This document shows, piece after piece, positions 35,271-44,516 of a stretch of 64,000 bases of DNA. Each line of letters opens with the position of its first letter. Position 1 is the first letter of the stretch. The notes beneath the pieces are model-generated. The model searched no databases. It saw only the letters and a list, made by a program, of their open reading frames with translations, and was not told the origin of the DNA. This DNA comes from an uncultured Erythrobacter sp. Its GTDB lineage: Bacteria; Pseudomonadota; Alphaproteobacteria; Sphingomonadales; Sphingomonadaceae. The DNA lies in the NCBI RefSeq assembly GCF_947499705.1, contig NZ_CANMPJ010000001.1, positions 345,501 through 409,500 of the forward strand, in the 5' to 3' direction. The position numbers and the translations under genes are program-made.

Positions 35271-36463
35271 TTGTGGCCGCCTTTCGGCTTGCCGCCGCGT
35301 CCTTTGGGTCCGCCTTTCTTGGGTGGGCCCTTCTTATCCGGTCCCTTTGTGCGCGAACGCCGTTCGCCGCGCCTTTCCTTGCGGTACTGCTTCGCGTGTT
35401 GGCGTGCAGCCTGCTTCTTTTGCGCAGGCGTGCGCTCGGGCGCCTCGTCGCGCATCGGGGAGGCGTCGCTCAGGCTGAGGTCGAAACCCAGCTGCTCCAT
35501 GCTCGCCGCGAAATGTTCCGGCAGCTCGGCAGTTACGTCCAGCTTGCCGCCGCCGGTCTTGGCGCCGGTCGTGTTTCGTCCCGGTTCGGAGATGATCAGG
35601 CGCCGCGCATGCAGGTGCATCTTGCGGCTGACACTGCCGGTCAGGAACGCGTCCTGTCCGCCATATTTGCCGTCGCCAACGATAGGGTGCCCAATGGCCG
35701 CCAAATGGACGCGCAATTGGTGGGTTCGCCCGGTGAGCGGTTCCAGCTCGACCCATGCGGCGCTGTTCCCGGCGCGCTCGACCACGCGGTAACGCGTCTT
35801 GGCAGGCGCGCCGTCTTCCTCGTCGACATGCATCTTCTCGCCGCCGGTGCCCGGCTGCTTGGCGAGGGGGGCGTCAATCGTGCCTTCACGCGTTTCGGGT
35901 ATGCCGACCACCAGCGCCCAATAGACCTTGCGCGCGGTGCGCCCGGCGAAGCGCTTTGAGTAGGCGGCGGCGCTGCCCGGGGTGCGTGCGACCAGCAAGA
36001 CACCCGACGTGTCCTTATCGAGCCGGTGCACCAGGCGCGGGCGCGGCGTGTCTTCGTCCTTGACAAAGGCATCGAGCAGCCCGTCGATATGTTTGTTGGT
36101 CTTGCTACCGCCCTGCGTCGCGAGGCCCGGAGGCTTGTTGAGGACGATCGCGGTTGGCGTCTCGCGGATCACCATGGCCTTGGCCTCGGCGATCTCGTCG
36201 GCACTCAGTTCGCGCCGCTCGCGCGGTTTCTTGCCAGTGACGTCGCCGCCCGGAGGCACACGCAGGGTCTGACCAGCAGTCAGGCGATCTTCAGGCTTCG
36301 CGCGCTTACCATCGACCCGAACTTGCCCTGTGCGAGCCCAGCGCGAGATCGTCGCAAAGCCGATCTGCGGCAGGTTACGCTTGAACCAGCGGTCGAGCCG
36401 GATGCCGTCATCGTCCTGATCGACGGTGAATTGGCGGACCTTGTCGGAAGTGGAGCGGTTCAT
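35267..36463 (-). CDS. RluC-like pseudouridine synthase with basic tail
   Basis: A 398-residue RluA-family enzyme. S4 RNA-binding domain (about 18-75), catalytic domain with HRLDKDTSG at 146-154 (catalytic Asp149) and GRTHQLRVHL. It is longer than typical RluC (about 319 residues). Extra sequence is a Lys/Arg/Gly-rich C-terminal tail of about 60 residues (RKERRGERRSRTKG and on), probably binding rRNA non-specifically. The start overlaps crcB by 4 bases. RluC versus RluB-like target choice is inferred; another RluA-type gene lies at the left edge. Confidence 0.9.
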   Translation of the reverse strand: MNRSTSDKVRQFTVDQDDDGIRLDRWFKRNLPQIGFATISRWARTGQVRVDGKRAKPEDRLTAGQTLRVPPGGDVTGKKPRERRELSADEIAEAKAMVIRETPTAIVLNKPPGLATQGGSKTNKHIDGLLDAFVKDEDTPRPRLVHRLDKDTSGVLLVARTPGSAAAYSKRFAGRTARKVYWALVVGIPETREGTIDAPLAKQPGTGGEKMHVDEEDGAPAKTRYRVVERAGNSAAWVELEPLTGRTHQLRVHLAAIGHPIVGDGKYGGQDAFLTGSVSRKMHLHARRLIISEPGRNTTGAKTGGGKLDVTAELPEHFAASMEQLGFDLSLSDASPMRDEAPERTPAQKKQAARQHAKQYRKERRGERRSRTKGPDKKGPPKKGGPKGRGGKPKGGHK

Positions 36464-36864
36464 GCAGCGGCCCTCACAATCACGAGCCCGCCATAGAGCG
36501 CGCCAAGTCCGGCCATCACCGATCCGGCCGCATAGAGAAATGCGAGCCCCATCGCGCCGCGTTGAGCCAGCAACATCAGTTCAAGGCTGAAGGCGCTGAA
36601 TGTGGTGAACCCCCCAAGCAATCCGACGCCGAGCAGCAGGCGCAGCGATTCGCTGGCTCCGCCGTGCCGAGCCAGCCAACCGAACAGCAGGCCCATGGCA
36701 AGGCACCCGATCACATTTGCAGCGAAGGTCGGCCAGGGAAAGCCGTCGCTCGCTCCCGTCCAGTGCGTTACAACACGGCCCAGCTGATAGCGGCCAAGCG
36801 CGCCGGCAGCACCGCCAGCGGCGACATAAGCGGATGCGGCAAGAGGAGAGAGGGTGGTAGACAT
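36460..36864 (-). CDS. crcB: Fluoride channel CrcB/Fluc
   Basis: A 134-residue membrane protein with four helices, matching the dual-topology fluoride exporter. Hallmarks are GRYQLGR near the start, WPTFAANVIGCLAMGLLFGW, and the sodium-site/break motif GGFTTFSAFSLE. It leads a minus-strand operon with overlapping stop/start codons down to ATP12. I looked for a fluoride riboswitch in its leader and did not recognise one. Confidence 0.92.
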   Translation of the reverse strand: MSTTLSPLAASAYVAAGGAAGALGRYQLGRVVTHWTGASDGFPWPTFAANVIGCLAMGLLFGWLARHGGASESLRLLLGVGLLGGFTTFSAFSLELMLLAQRGAMGLAFLYAAGSVMAGLGALYGGLVIVRAAA

Positions 36865-37125
36865 TGCGCCCCGCTCTTAGCGATGCCTTTGCGTGCTGCA
36901 TAGCGCGGACAGCACTGTGCTGACCTGTCTGGTGTGGCCCAGATACAACGCGGACCGGACGCTGCAACGCACACATAACCTTGCCAATTTTACCCGTCAC
37001 CGCTATACGGCACCCAGTTCGAGCGCGATCCAACAGGATTCGCGCCGATTCCAGCGTCAAATTTGCGTGCAACCCCGCACACTTAGGCGGGCTCTGTGCG
37101 TTTTGAAATGAGGTAGTGTCCGTTT

Positions 37126-37332
37126 ATGCAAATCATGGTTCGCGATAACAACGTCGATCAAGCTCTCCGCGCGCTCAAAAAGAAGCTGCAGCGTGAGGGC
37201 GTCTATCGCGAAATGAAGCTGCGTCGCCACTACGAAAAGCCAAGCGAGAAGCGCGCCCGTGAAAAGGCTGCTGCCGTGCGCCGCGCACGTAAGCTCGAGC
37301 GCAAGCGTATGGAACGCGACGGCGTTAAGTAA
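37126..37332 (+). CDS. rpsU: 30S ribosomal protein S21
   Basis: A 68-residue basic protein that binds near the anti-Shine-Dalgarno end of 16S rRNA. It begins [20 protein letters not shown] and carries the highly basic [10 protein letters not shown] tail, both typical of S21. GAGG precedes the ATG by a suitable distance. A terminator follows at 37388-37414. The 261-base leader between the divergent crcB and rpsU presumably contains promoters for both; no riboswitch was recognised in it. Confidence 0.97.
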   Translation: MQIMVRDNNVDQALRALKKKLQREGVYREMKLRRHYEKPSEKRAREKAAAVRRARKLERKRMERDGVK

Positions 37333-37387
37333 GACGCCCGCGATTCAGGTGATATTCGCTTGAACGCACCCTTACGATAAGCCATCA

Positions 37388-37414
37388 GGGCGCGGTTCAA
37401 TTCCGCGCCCTTTT
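37388..37414 (+). terminator. Rho-independent terminator after rpsU
   Basis: GGGCGCGG and CCGCGCCC form a perfect 8-base stem around TTCAATT, followed by TTTTGCTTGT. It lies 55 bases after the rpsU stop and before the FKBP gene. Confidence 0.85.
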
Positions 37415-37449
37415 GCTTGTGTGGCGCACACACCGATCAGGATAACATA

Positions 37450-38115
37450 ATGACCGAAGTCACCCGCGTACCGATCCAGCCGATCGCCAAGGGATCGCTT
37501 ACCAAGCTCTGGCTGGGCGTGATCATTGCGATACTGCTCGGCGGCAGTCTCGCCTGGGCCGCGCTGCCCAAAAGTTTTTCGATCGAAACGCTGACCGCTG
37601 GCGAAGGTGCCAATCCGCAGGTCGGCGACATGGCGTTCGTCAAATATACCGGCAAGCTGGCGGTAACTGGTGAGGTGTTCGATGAATATCAGGACATCGA
37701 TCTGCCGATCCCCGATATCTTTCCGGAAGGCTCGCCCTTCCCGGTCGAAGATGGCGCGACGATCCCCGGCTTTTTCAAAGGCCTGCAGCAGATGCAGAAG
37801 GGCGGTAAGTACAACCTCTACATCCCGGCAGAGGACGCCTATGGCGAAGAGGAGCGCAACGATCCGCAGACCGGAGAAGTGCGCATTCCAGCGGGTTCCG
37901 ATCTGATCTTTGAAGTCGAACTGGTCGATTTCATGACTCGGGAGGAATTCGATCGCAATCTGTCGATCCTGCAGCAGGCAATGCAGCAAATGGGACCTCC
38001 GGGCGGTCCCGGTGGACCCGGCGCTGGACCCGGTGGACCGGGCGGGCCGGGCGGACCACCTCCGGGAGGCGCTCCAACCCAGCCGCCGGGCACTCAGCCC
38101 GGACCCGCAGAGTAA
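37450..38115 (+). CDS. FKBP-type peptidyl-prolyl isomerase, membrane-anchored
   Basis: A 221-residue protein with an N-terminal membrane helix (about 20-40) and an FKBP domain (about 55-165). The FKBP pattern is seen in VGDMAFVKYTGKL, GEVFDEY and IPGFFKGLQQMQKGGKYNLYIPAEDAYG. A helix and then a Gly/Pro-rich tail (repeated GGPGGPG units, about 185-221) follow. It probably assists protein folding in the periplasm. The ATG at 37450 has AGGA upstream; the open frame before it overlaps the terminator. Confidence 0.88.
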   Translation: MTEVTRVPIQPIAKGSLTKLWLGVIIAILLGGSLAWAALPKSFSIETLTAGEGANPQVGDMAFVKYTGKLAVTGEVFDEYQDIDLPIPDIFPEGSPFPVEDGATIPGFFKGLQQMQKGGKYNLYIPAEDAYGEEERNDPQTGEVRIPAGSDLIFEVELVDFMTREEFDRNLSILQQAMQQMGPPGGPGGPGAGPGGPGGPGGPPPGGAPTQPPGTQPGPAE

Positions 38116-38139
38116 TCTCACAAGAAAGGGCATCCTCTC

Positions 38140-38442
38140 ATGTCCGTAGACAAGGAAACCGTCGCCAAAATCTCAAAGCTGGCGCGGATCAAGATGACCG
38201 ATGAAGAGCTTGAGCGGATGGCGCCCGAGCTCAACAACATCCTCGAATGGGTCGAGCAGCTCGGCGAGGTCGACGTTGAAGGTGTCGAGCCGATGAGTGC
38301 GGTGATCTCCAATACGCTGCGCCTTCGCGCTGACGAGGTAGATGCTGATCCCAAGACAGGCGGCGGACGGCGCGATGATGTGCTCGCGAATGCTCCTGCT
38401 GCCGAGCACGGATTTTTCGGTGTGCCGAAGGTGATCGAATAA
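38140..38442 (+). CDS. gatC: Asp/Glu-tRNA(Asn/Gln) amidotransferase subunit C
   Basis: A 100-residue subunit that stabilises GatA-GatB and helps convert Glu-tRNA(Gln) or Asp-tRNA(Asn) to the amidated form. It begins with the helix [20 protein letters not shown] and carries [19 protein letters not shown], as in the family. gatA starts 1 base after its stop. The presence of GatCAB implies indirect Gln- and/or Asn-tRNA synthesis. Confidence 0.95.
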   Translation: MSVDKETVAKISKLARIKMTDEELERMAPELNNILEWVEQLGEVDVEGVEPMSAVISNTLRLRADEVDADPKTGGGRRDDVLANAPAAEHGFFGVPKVIE

Positions 38443-38443
38443 T

Positions 38444-39925
38444 ATGACTGATCTGACCAAACTTGGCGTCAAAGCCATCCGTGACGGTGTCGCTGGCGGC
38501 GATTTCACCGCGCGTGAAGTCGCGGAAAGCTTCAACGCTGCCGTGGCTGAAGCTGCCAGTCTTAACGCCTTTATTGTAACCACGCCCGAACACGCGCTCG
38601 CCGCTGCAGACGCAGCTGACAAGGCCCGCGCCGAAGGTAAGGACCTTGGCGCGATGGGTGGTGTGCCAATCGGCATGAAGGACCTGTTCGCGACTCACGG
38701 CGTGCAGACGACCGCCGCTTCGCACATCCTCGAAGGGTTCAAGCCGCAATACGAAAGCACCGTCTCGCAGAACCTGTGGGATGCGGGTGCAGGCATGCTC
38801 GGCAAGCTCAACCTCGATCAGTTCGCGATGGGTTCGTCCAACGAGACCTCGTATTTTGGCAACGTTTCCTCGCCTTGGCAGAAAGCCGGAACGAACGCGC
38901 CGATGTCGCCCGGTGGCTCTTCGGGTGGCTCGTCCACGGCAGTGGCCGCGCGCATCGCACCGGCTGCGACCGGAACCGACACTGGCGGCTCGATCCGTCA
39001 GCCTGCGGCTTTCACCGGCATTTGCGGGATCAAGCCTACCTATGGTCGCTGCTCGCGCTGGGGCGTGGTGGCATTTGCCAGTTCGCTCGATCAGGCCGGG
39101 CCGATGGCGCGCTCTGTCGAGGATTGCGCAATCATGCTTGGCGCGATGGCGGGTTTCGATCCGAAAGATGCGACCTCGCTTCAGATAGACGTGCCCGATT
39201 GGGAAGCCGCTTTGTCGGCAGACCTCACCGGCAAGAAGGTCGGCATTCCGCGCGAATACCGTATGGAGGGCACCGATCAGGCGATCCTCGATAGCTGGGA
39301 ACAGGGCAAGGCATGGCTCAAGGATGCGGGTGCGGAGATCGTCGATATCTCGCTGCCGCACACCAAATATGCGTTGCCCGCTTACTACATCATCGCGCCC
39401 GCCGAAGCGTCGTCCAACCTCGCGCGCTATGACGGCGTGCGCTACGGGCTTCGCCATCTACCCGATGGCGCGGGCTTGCAGGACATGTACGCCGAAACGC
39501 GTGAGGCAGGCTTTGGTGATGAAGTGAAGCGGCGCGTGCTGATCGGTACCTATGTGCTCTCGGCTGGCTTCTACGACGCCTATTACAATCAGGCGCAAAA
39601 GGTGCGGGCGCTTGTCGCGCGTGACTTTGAGAATGCTTGGGCGGAGTGCGACCTGATTCTCGCACCGACGACGCCGACTGCGAGCTTCCCGCTGGGCAGC
39701 CTCGATGCCGATCCGCTAACGATGTATCTGAATGACGTGTTCGCGGTCCCGGCTTCGCTGGCAGGGCTGCCCGCGATGAGCGTGCCGGCGACGCTGAACC
39801 CGGATGGCTTGCCGCTTGGCTTGCAGCTCGTCGGCAAGGCGTTTGACGAGCAGACCGTGCTCGATGCGGGCCTCGCGATCCAGCAACGCGCTGGATTCGA
39901 CCACGCTCCGGAGAAGTGGTGGTAG
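38444..39925 (+). CDS. gatA: Asp/Glu-tRNA(Asn/Gln) amidotransferase subunit A
   Basis: A 493-residue amidase-signature enzyme that hydrolyses glutamine to supply ammonia to GatB. The Ser-cisSer-Lys triad is visible as Lys79 (GMKDLF), Ser159 (PGGSSGGS) and Ser183 (GGSIRQPA). Full length for the family. It follows gatC by 1 base. The next gene starts 1 base after its stop but is a lower-GC DUF1877 gene rather than gatB, which lies 2 kb on. Confidence 0.96.
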   Translation: MTDLTKLGVKAIRDGVAGGDFTAREVAESFNAAVAEAASLNAFIVTTPEHALAAADAADKARAEGKDLGAMGGVPIGMKDLFATHGVQTTAASHILEGFKPQYESTVSQNLWDAGAGMLGKLNLDQFAMGSSNETSYFGNVSSPWQKAGTNAPMSPGGSSGGSSTAVAARIAPAATGTDTGGSIRQPAAFTGICGIKPTYGRCSRWGVVAFASSLDQAGPMARSVEDCAIMLGAMAGFDPKDATSLQIDVPDWEAALSADLTGKKVGIPREYRMEGTDQAILDSWEQGKAWLKDAGAEIVDISLPHTKYALPAYYIIAPAEASSNLARYDGVRYGLRHLPDGAGLQDMYAETREAGFGDEVKRRVLIGTYVLSAGFYDAYYNQAQKVRALVARDFENAWAECDLILAPTTPTASFPLGSLDADPLTMYLNDVFAVPASLAGLPAMSVPATLNPDGLPLGLQLVGKAFDEQTVLDAGLAIQQRAGFDHAPEKWW

Positions 39926-39926
39926 G

Positions 39927-40514
39927 ATGGGACAGCTCGGCCTTCATTTGCGTCTGACAGATCAAGAGTTGGCACATATTGAAGCGTTGCCAAACTCTCG
40001 GGCGATAGATGAGTACATCACCGAAGAGCTAGAAGAGGCCAAATTTAACAGCGGTGATGTCGCTGAAACCGACCGCAGTTGGGCCTATATTCACGCGGCG
40101 ATGATGGGAGCTGATCCCGATGGGCCGTTGGAACGAGAGTCGAGTATTATCTCCCAGCCAGCCAAGGGATTTTTTGGCAAGCTGTTTGCAATGGGAAAGC
40201 AGGCGTCTGAGTCTTGGCGTGATACCGGTCGTGCAAAATATGTGATTATCGGCAATGAGACTTTAGTTGCCAATGATGACCACTTTTTTGGTCTGACCAG
40301 AAAAACTGATGTAGGAGCCGTGGCTTCTGCGCTCGATGATATCTCTTCTGAGGAATTGCAGCGATTGGTCGTTCAAGCGCATGAGCGATTTGAAGCAATG
40401 GGAGATGCGCAAGAATGTGCTGAGTATGCAGATTCTTGGTTTTCTGGATTGGTTGAATTCTACCGAAAGACGGCGGAGCGGAACGAGCACATACTTTTTA
40501 CGGTGAGTTTTTGA
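39927..40514 (+). CDS. DUF1877 (YfbM-like) protein
   Basis: A 195-residue cytoplasmic protein resembling E. coli YfbM. Shared features are the early SRAIDEYI region, DRSWAYIHAAMMGADPDGPL (YfbM has a similar DKRWDFLHF stretch), and the closing FYRKTAERNEHILFTV. Function is unknown for the family. Its codon use is more AT-rich than gatA and gatB, suggesting later acquisition. The ATG at 39927 is 1 base after the gatA stop; the longer open frame starting inside gatA is spurious. Its stop overlaps the next gene (TGATG). Confidence 0.75.
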   Translation: MGQLGLHLRLTDQELAHIEALPNSRAIDEYITEELEEAKFNSGDVAETDRSWAYIHAAMMGADPDGPLERESSIISQPAKGFFGKLFAMGKQASESWRDTGRAKYVIIGNETLVANDDHFFGLTRKTDVGAVASALDDISSEELQRLVVQAHERFEAMGDAQECAEYADSWFSGLVEFYRKTAERNEHILFTVSF

Positions 40515-40726
40515 TGATCTTCACGGTCATCTTCGCGACCATTTTCCTCGCCGCCTTCGTCATTATCGGTGGGGTGGTGATGTATCTGTCCAAGACCATC
40601 GACCATGGCGAAGCGCGGTTCGATAGCGAGACGGGCAAGCCGCTGCGCGGGTCCGAAGACAAGCCGCCGCATGAAGGGCCGGCACGACCTGCTTCGCGGA
40701 TCGAGGATGAGGGTGAGGCACCTTAG
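40514..40726 (+). CDS. Small single-pass membrane protein
   Basis: A 70-residue protein with one N-terminal membrane helix (about residues 2-24) and a hydrophilic, acidic/Pro-rich tail. No family recognised. It overlaps the DUF1877 stop and is followed by a palindromic repeat at 40731-40808. Its GC-rich codon usage is like the host and unlike the preceding gene. Confidence 0.65.
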   Translation: MIFTVIFATIFLAAFVIIGGVVMYLSKTIDHGEARFDSETGKPLRGSEDKPPHEGPARPASRIEDEGEAP

Positions 40727-40730
40727 CCTT

Positions 40731-40808
40731 CATTCCAGCGCAAACTGGAATCCAGGGCGACTAGGTCGTACGGAAGTGGCCTGAGATCCCAGCTTGCGCT
40801 GGGATGAC
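40731..40808. repeat. Second family of dispersed palindrome, overlapping the acyltransferase start
   Basis: Two hairpins, ATTCCAG-CGCAAA-CTGGAAT (40732-40751) and ATCCCAG-CTTGCG-CTGGGAT (40786-40805), are themselves inverted copies of one another (CATTCCAGCGCAA against TTGCGCTGGGATG). This is a REP-like intergenic palindrome. The ATG used by the following gene (40804-40806) lies in its right arm. Confidence 0.8.
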
Positions 40809-41982
40809 GATTGAAAGAAGTCACCGGATCACTCAGCCAGCCACTCCGCACCGCTTCATAGCGCTCGATTCCCTCCGTGGCATCGCCGCGCTCGCTATCG
40901 CCTATTTCCATTTGCAGGGCGACGGTTTGCTGCTCGGCAGCACATTCCATTCGCGCCTCGCCATCGCGGTCGACTTCTTCTTCGTCCTCTCGGGATTCGT
41001 CATCTTTGCCAGCTATCACGAGCGGCTCGCGCAAGGATTTTCGGCTGGGCGCTTCATGTTCCTCAGGATCGCGCGCTTGTGGCCTCTGCATGTAACAATC
41101 GTGCTCGCCTTTGTAGGGTTGGAACTCGTGCCACTGATCTTCGGCGATGGCTCGGGCGCGTTCTCCGGCAGGCGCTCGCTCGAGACGCTCCCGGCTAACC
41201 TGTTGCTGCTCCAAACCTATGTGCATCCCGAGGGAATGACATGGAACGGACCAAGCTGGTCAATCTCCGTCGAACTGGGGCTCTATGTGCTCGCCGCGAT
41301 CCTGCTGAGCCGCATCCCCCGAGCCGCGCCGTTCGTATTCGCGATCCTGGCAGTGGCGGCGGGCATCACGCTCATGAGCGTCGACTGGAAGGCATATCCT
41401 GACTTCGCATTTGGAGCGACGGCGGTGCTGCGCGGGATCGGCGGGTTCGGGTTCGGAGTGCTGGCCGCCTACCTTTGGCTGCGGTTGCCGAGCGCCGCTC
41501 TGTGGCAGCGCCGAGCAGGCTGGTTGGAGCTTGCCACCGCCGCAATCGCGCTCGCGGTGATCGCCTGGCCGATGGGGATGCTCACCAACCACATCGTTTT
41601 CGCACTGATGGTGTTCGTCTTTGCCTTCGACGTCGGACCGCTTAGCCGAGGCCTCGCAATGCGCGGTTTTGTGTGGATCGGGTTGGTGTCCTATTCGATC
41701 TACTTGGTGCATCCGCTTGTCTATCGCTTCGTGTTTCCCGCGCTCGCCCTCATTGAGCGCCAAACCGGGATTGCATTGGTCGCGAGCCAAGCGAACGGAC
41801 AGCTCGCCATCGCCCCGCAAGGAATAGCAGCCGAAGCCACCGCGTTGCTCTGTCTGGCTGCCGTGTTGGTTGCCGCTGGCATCGCCTATGCCTTTATCGA
41901 ACGCCCCACTCGCGAGTGGTCGCGCCGCATCGCAGCAAAGCATAGCGCAGCGCGCGCAGAAGCGATTGCGCCGACCATCTGA
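40804..41982 (+). CDS. Membrane acyltransferase (OafA/acyltransferase 3 family)
   Basis: A 392-residue inner-membrane protein with about ten helices. The family hallmark FIALDSLRGIAALAIAYFHL lies near residues 18-37, followed by FFFVLSGFVIF. Members transfer acetyl or other acyl groups to surface polysaccharides, lipids or peptidoglycan. The only ATG in frame before the domain is at 40804, inside the palindromic repeat, with no obvious ribosome site; a non-ATG start further on is possible. gatB follows 19 bases after its stop. Confidence 0.82.
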   Translation: MTIERSHRITQPATPHRFIALDSLRGIAALAIAYFHLQGDGLLLGSTFHSRLAIAVDFFFVLSGFVIFASYHERLAQGFSAGRFMFLRIARLWPLHVTIVLAFVGLELVPLIFGDGSGAFSGRRSLETLPANLLLLQTYVHPEGMTWNGPSWSISVELGLYVLAAILLSRIPRAAPFVFAILAVAAGITLMSVDWKAYPDFAFGATAVLRGIGGFGFGVLAAYLWLRLPSAALWQRRAGWLELATAAIALAVIAWPMGMLTNHIVFALMVFVFAFDVGPLSRGLAMRGFVWIGLVSYSIYLVHPLVYRFVFPALALIERQTGIALVASQANGQLAIAPQGIAAEATALLCLAAVLVAAGIAYAFIERPTREWSRRIAAKHSAARAEAIAPTI

Positions 41983-42001
41983 CCGAGGCTAAAGGAGCCG
42001 C

Positions 42002-43501
42002 ATGAGCACATATACGATTCAGGGCGCGACGGGCGATTGGGAGGTTGTGATCGGCCTCGAAGTTCACGCGCAGGTCACCAGCCATTCCAAGCTGTTCAGC
42101 GGCGCTTCGACCACATTCGGCGCGGAGCCGAATTCGCAGGTCAGCCTCGTCGATGCGGCGATGCCGGGGATGCTCCCAGTGCCGAACCGCGAGTGCATCC
42201 GTCAGGCGGTGCGCACCGGTATGGCAATCGAAGCGCAAATCAATGCGTGGAGCCGGTTCGACCGCAAGAACTACTTCTACGCCGATTTGCCGCAGGGCTA
42301 TCAGATCAGCCAGCTGTACCACCCGATTGTCGGCGAGGGGCAGCTGACCATAGACGCTGATGAGAAGGCCGGAATCCCCGAAGACAAGGTGATCGGGATC
42401 GAGCGCATCCATGTTGAGCAGGACGCGGGCAAGCTGATGCACGATCAGCATCCGACCATGTCCTATGTCGACCTCAACCGCAGCGGTGTCGCGCTGATGG
42501 AAATCGTCTCGCGCCCGCATATGCGCTCGCCTGCAGAGGCCGGAGCCTATGTCCGCAAGCTGCGCAGCATCCTGCGCTATGTCGGATCGTGCGACGGCAA
42601 CATGGAAGAAGGCTCGATGCGCGCCGACGTCAACGTGTCTGTGCGCCGCAAGGGCACGGAAGAGCTTGGCACGCGGACCGAGACCAAGAACGTCAACTCG
42701 GTGCGCTTCGTCATGCAGGTGATCGAGTTTGAAGCCAATCGCCAGGTCGATGTGCTCGAAGGGGGCGGGACAGTCGATCAGGAAACCCGCCTGTTCGACG
42801 TTGCGACCGGCACCACCAGGACGATGCGGAGCAAGGAAGACGCGCACGATTACCGCTACTTCCCTGACCCCGATCTGCTGCCGGTGGTTCTCGAAGACGA
42901 CTTCCTCGAAGAATGCCGCGCCAGCCTGCCCGAACTGCCCGATGCAAAGCGCGCGCGGTATGAGAATGAGTTGGGCCTCACGCCCTACAACGCTCGCGAA
43001 TTGACCGCCGAGGTCGAGACGTTCGCGCGGTTCGAGACATTGCTGTCCGTAGCAGCGACCGTCATCGGCAAGCCCGAAGCCAAGGTCGCGACGCAGGTCG
43101 CCAACTGGGCGCTTTCGGTCGCTCCAGGTGTCGTGAAGGGGCTGGGCGACGAAGCCGACCTCACCAATTCCACACCGGAAGCGCAGGCCAAAATCCTCGC
43201 GATGCAGGACAAGGGCGAGATTTCGGGCGGTCAGGCCAAGGAAATCTACGAGATCGTCCTGAAAGAAGGCGGTGACCCTGAGACAATCGCCGATGAGAAG
43301 GGCCTCAAACAGGTCAGCGACACCGGCGCGATCGAAGCCGCCATCGACGAAATCCTCGCCAATAACGAGGACAAGGTTGAGCAGTACAAGGGCGGCAAGG
43401 ACAAGCTGTTCGGCTTCTTCGTCGGTCAGACGATGAAGGCGATGCAGGGCAAGGCCAACCCGGCAGTGGTCAACCAGATTTTGAAGGACAAGCTGGGCTG
43501 A
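42002..43501 (+). CDS. gatB: Asp/Glu-tRNA(Asn/Gln) amidotransferase subunit B
   Basis: A 499-residue subunit that activates and amidates the mischarged aminoacyl-tRNA. Signatures are [12 protein letters not shown] near the start, [14 protein letters not shown] (about 95-108), [14 protein letters not shown] and [13 protein letters not shown]. The C-terminal YqeY-like tail domain (about 345-499) is complete. It is separated from gatA by a DUF1877 gene, a small membrane gene and an acyltransferase gene, though all are co-oriented. Confidence 0.96.
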   Translation: MSTYTIQGATGDWEVVIGLEVHAQVTSHSKLFSGASTTFGAEPNSQVSLVDAAMPGMLPVPNRECIRQAVRTGMAIEAQINAWSRFDRKNYFYADLPQGYQISQLYHPIVGEGQLTIDADEKAGIPEDKVIGIERIHVEQDAGKLMHDQHPTMSYVDLNRSGVALMEIVSRPHMRSPAEAGAYVRKLRSILRYVGSCDGNMEEGSMRADVNVSVRRKGTEELGTRTETKNVNSVRFVMQVIEFEANRQVDVLEGGGTVDQETRLFDVATGTTRTMRSKEDAHDYRYFPDPDLLPVVLEDDFLEECRASLPELPDAKRARYENELGLTPYNARELTAEVETFARFETLLSVAATVIGKPEAKVATQVANWALSVAPGVVKGLGDEADLTNSTPEAQAKILAMQDKGEISGGQAKEIYEIVLKEGGDPETIADEKGLKQVSDTGAIEAAIDEILANNEDKVEQYKGGKDKLFGFFVGQTMKAMQGKANPAVVNQILKDKLG

Positions 43502-43502
43502 C

Positions 43503-44513
43503 ATGGCGCACGGCGTCTTTGGGGCGCGAACCACCCGCGCCACGCTGATTGCCTTGACATTGATGGCGGCGGGCTTGCTTCTGGCCGCGTGGCTGATCGT
43601 GCATCGACCCTACGCGGTGGATCCCGACGAACTGGTGCTGGTCCCGCTGTCCGAAGAGGATTCCTCCCTCGAACAGGTCGGTGACCTGCGTTACCTCGGC
43701 GGGATCGATATACCACGCCTTGGCCAGAATATCGGCGGACTCTCGGGGCTTCGCTGGGATGCCGAGAGCGGGCGTTTGCTCGCGCTGACCGACGATGCGC
43801 GTTGGGTGTGGATCGCAGTGCGCGAGCGTGATGGTCGGTTGGTCGGTATCGGCGAAGTCACGTCAGGCCCTTTGGTTGGCCTCGATGGAGAAATCCTGAG
43901 CGGCAAAGAAGCGGGCGATTCTGAAGCGCTCACTCGCAGCGCTCAGGGCGGATGGCTGGTGGCTTTCGAACGCGATCATCGGGTTTGGCGATATCCGACG
44001 TTGAGCGGGCGACCCGTTGCCACCGAGATCGATCCGATCGCGCTACTCGGAGGGTTCGAAGAGAACCGGGGTGTCGAGACATTGGCTGGGGACGAGACCG
44101 AATTCTTCCTTTGCGCCGAGCGCTGGTCGGGCCCTGACGATTCAGGTAACTGCATCCGTCAGCTGGCGGGTGCCGACCCCGAGCAGGTGATGGTTTCACC
44201 GCAAGGGGCTTTGTTCGAATTCGGGGCGACGCCTACCGATGCCGACTATGGGAGCGATGGGTCGCTCTACCTGTTGTTCCGCAGCTATTCGCCGGGCGAT
44301 GGCGCTGGTGCAGAGATCGTGTTGGACAACCCAGAAGAAGGGCGGCGTGCGTTGATAACTCTGCGTCCGCCGCTCACCGTAGACAATTTCGAAGGGCTCG
44401 CGGTGCGTGAAGAAGATGAGCGCACATTTCTCTACATCGTGTCCGACGATAACTTTTCATCGAACCAGCGTACACTGCTGATGAAATTCGAGGTCATGCC
44501 CCAAAGCGAGTAG
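43503..44513 (+). CDS. Esterase-like/phytase-like beta-propeller protein
   Basis: A 336-residue protein with an N-terminal hydrophobic anchor or signal (about 12-35) and an esterase-like (phytase-like, PF13449 type) domain. Family-like strands include NIGGLSGLRWDAESGRLLALTDDARWVW, given here only as a region near residues 75-105, and the later NFEGLAVREEDERTFLYIVSDDNF region. No catalytic site can be assigned. It begins 1 base after the gatB stop, so it is probably at the end of that transcript. Confidence 0.75.
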   Translation: MAHGVFGARTTRATLIALTLMAAGLLLAAWLIVHRPYAVDPDELVLVPLSEEDSSLEQVGDLRYLGGIDIPRLGQNIGGLSGLRWDAESGRLLALTDDARWVWIAVRERDGRLVGIGEVTSGPLVGLDGEILSGKEAGDSEALTRSAQGGWLVAFERDHRVWRYPTLSGRPVATEIDPIALLGGFEENRGVETLAGDETEFFLCAERWSGPDDSGNCIRQLAGADPEQVMVSPQGALFEFGATPTDADYGSDGSLYLLFRSYSPGDGAGAEIVLDNPEEGRRALITLRPPLTVDNFEGLAVREEDERTFLYIVSDDNFSSNQRTLLMKFEVMPQSE

Positions 44514-44516
44514 CCG

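Noticed and set aside
36865..37125. Possible fluoride riboswitch before crcB
   Set aside because: I could not find the expected conserved pseudoknot sequences of the crcB motif on the minus strand of this leader.
37388..37414. T-loop-like GGTTCAATTCC suggesting a tRNA 3' half
   Set aside because: No matching acceptor, D or anticodon arms are found upstream, and the hairpin plus T-run is a better fit to the rpsU terminator.
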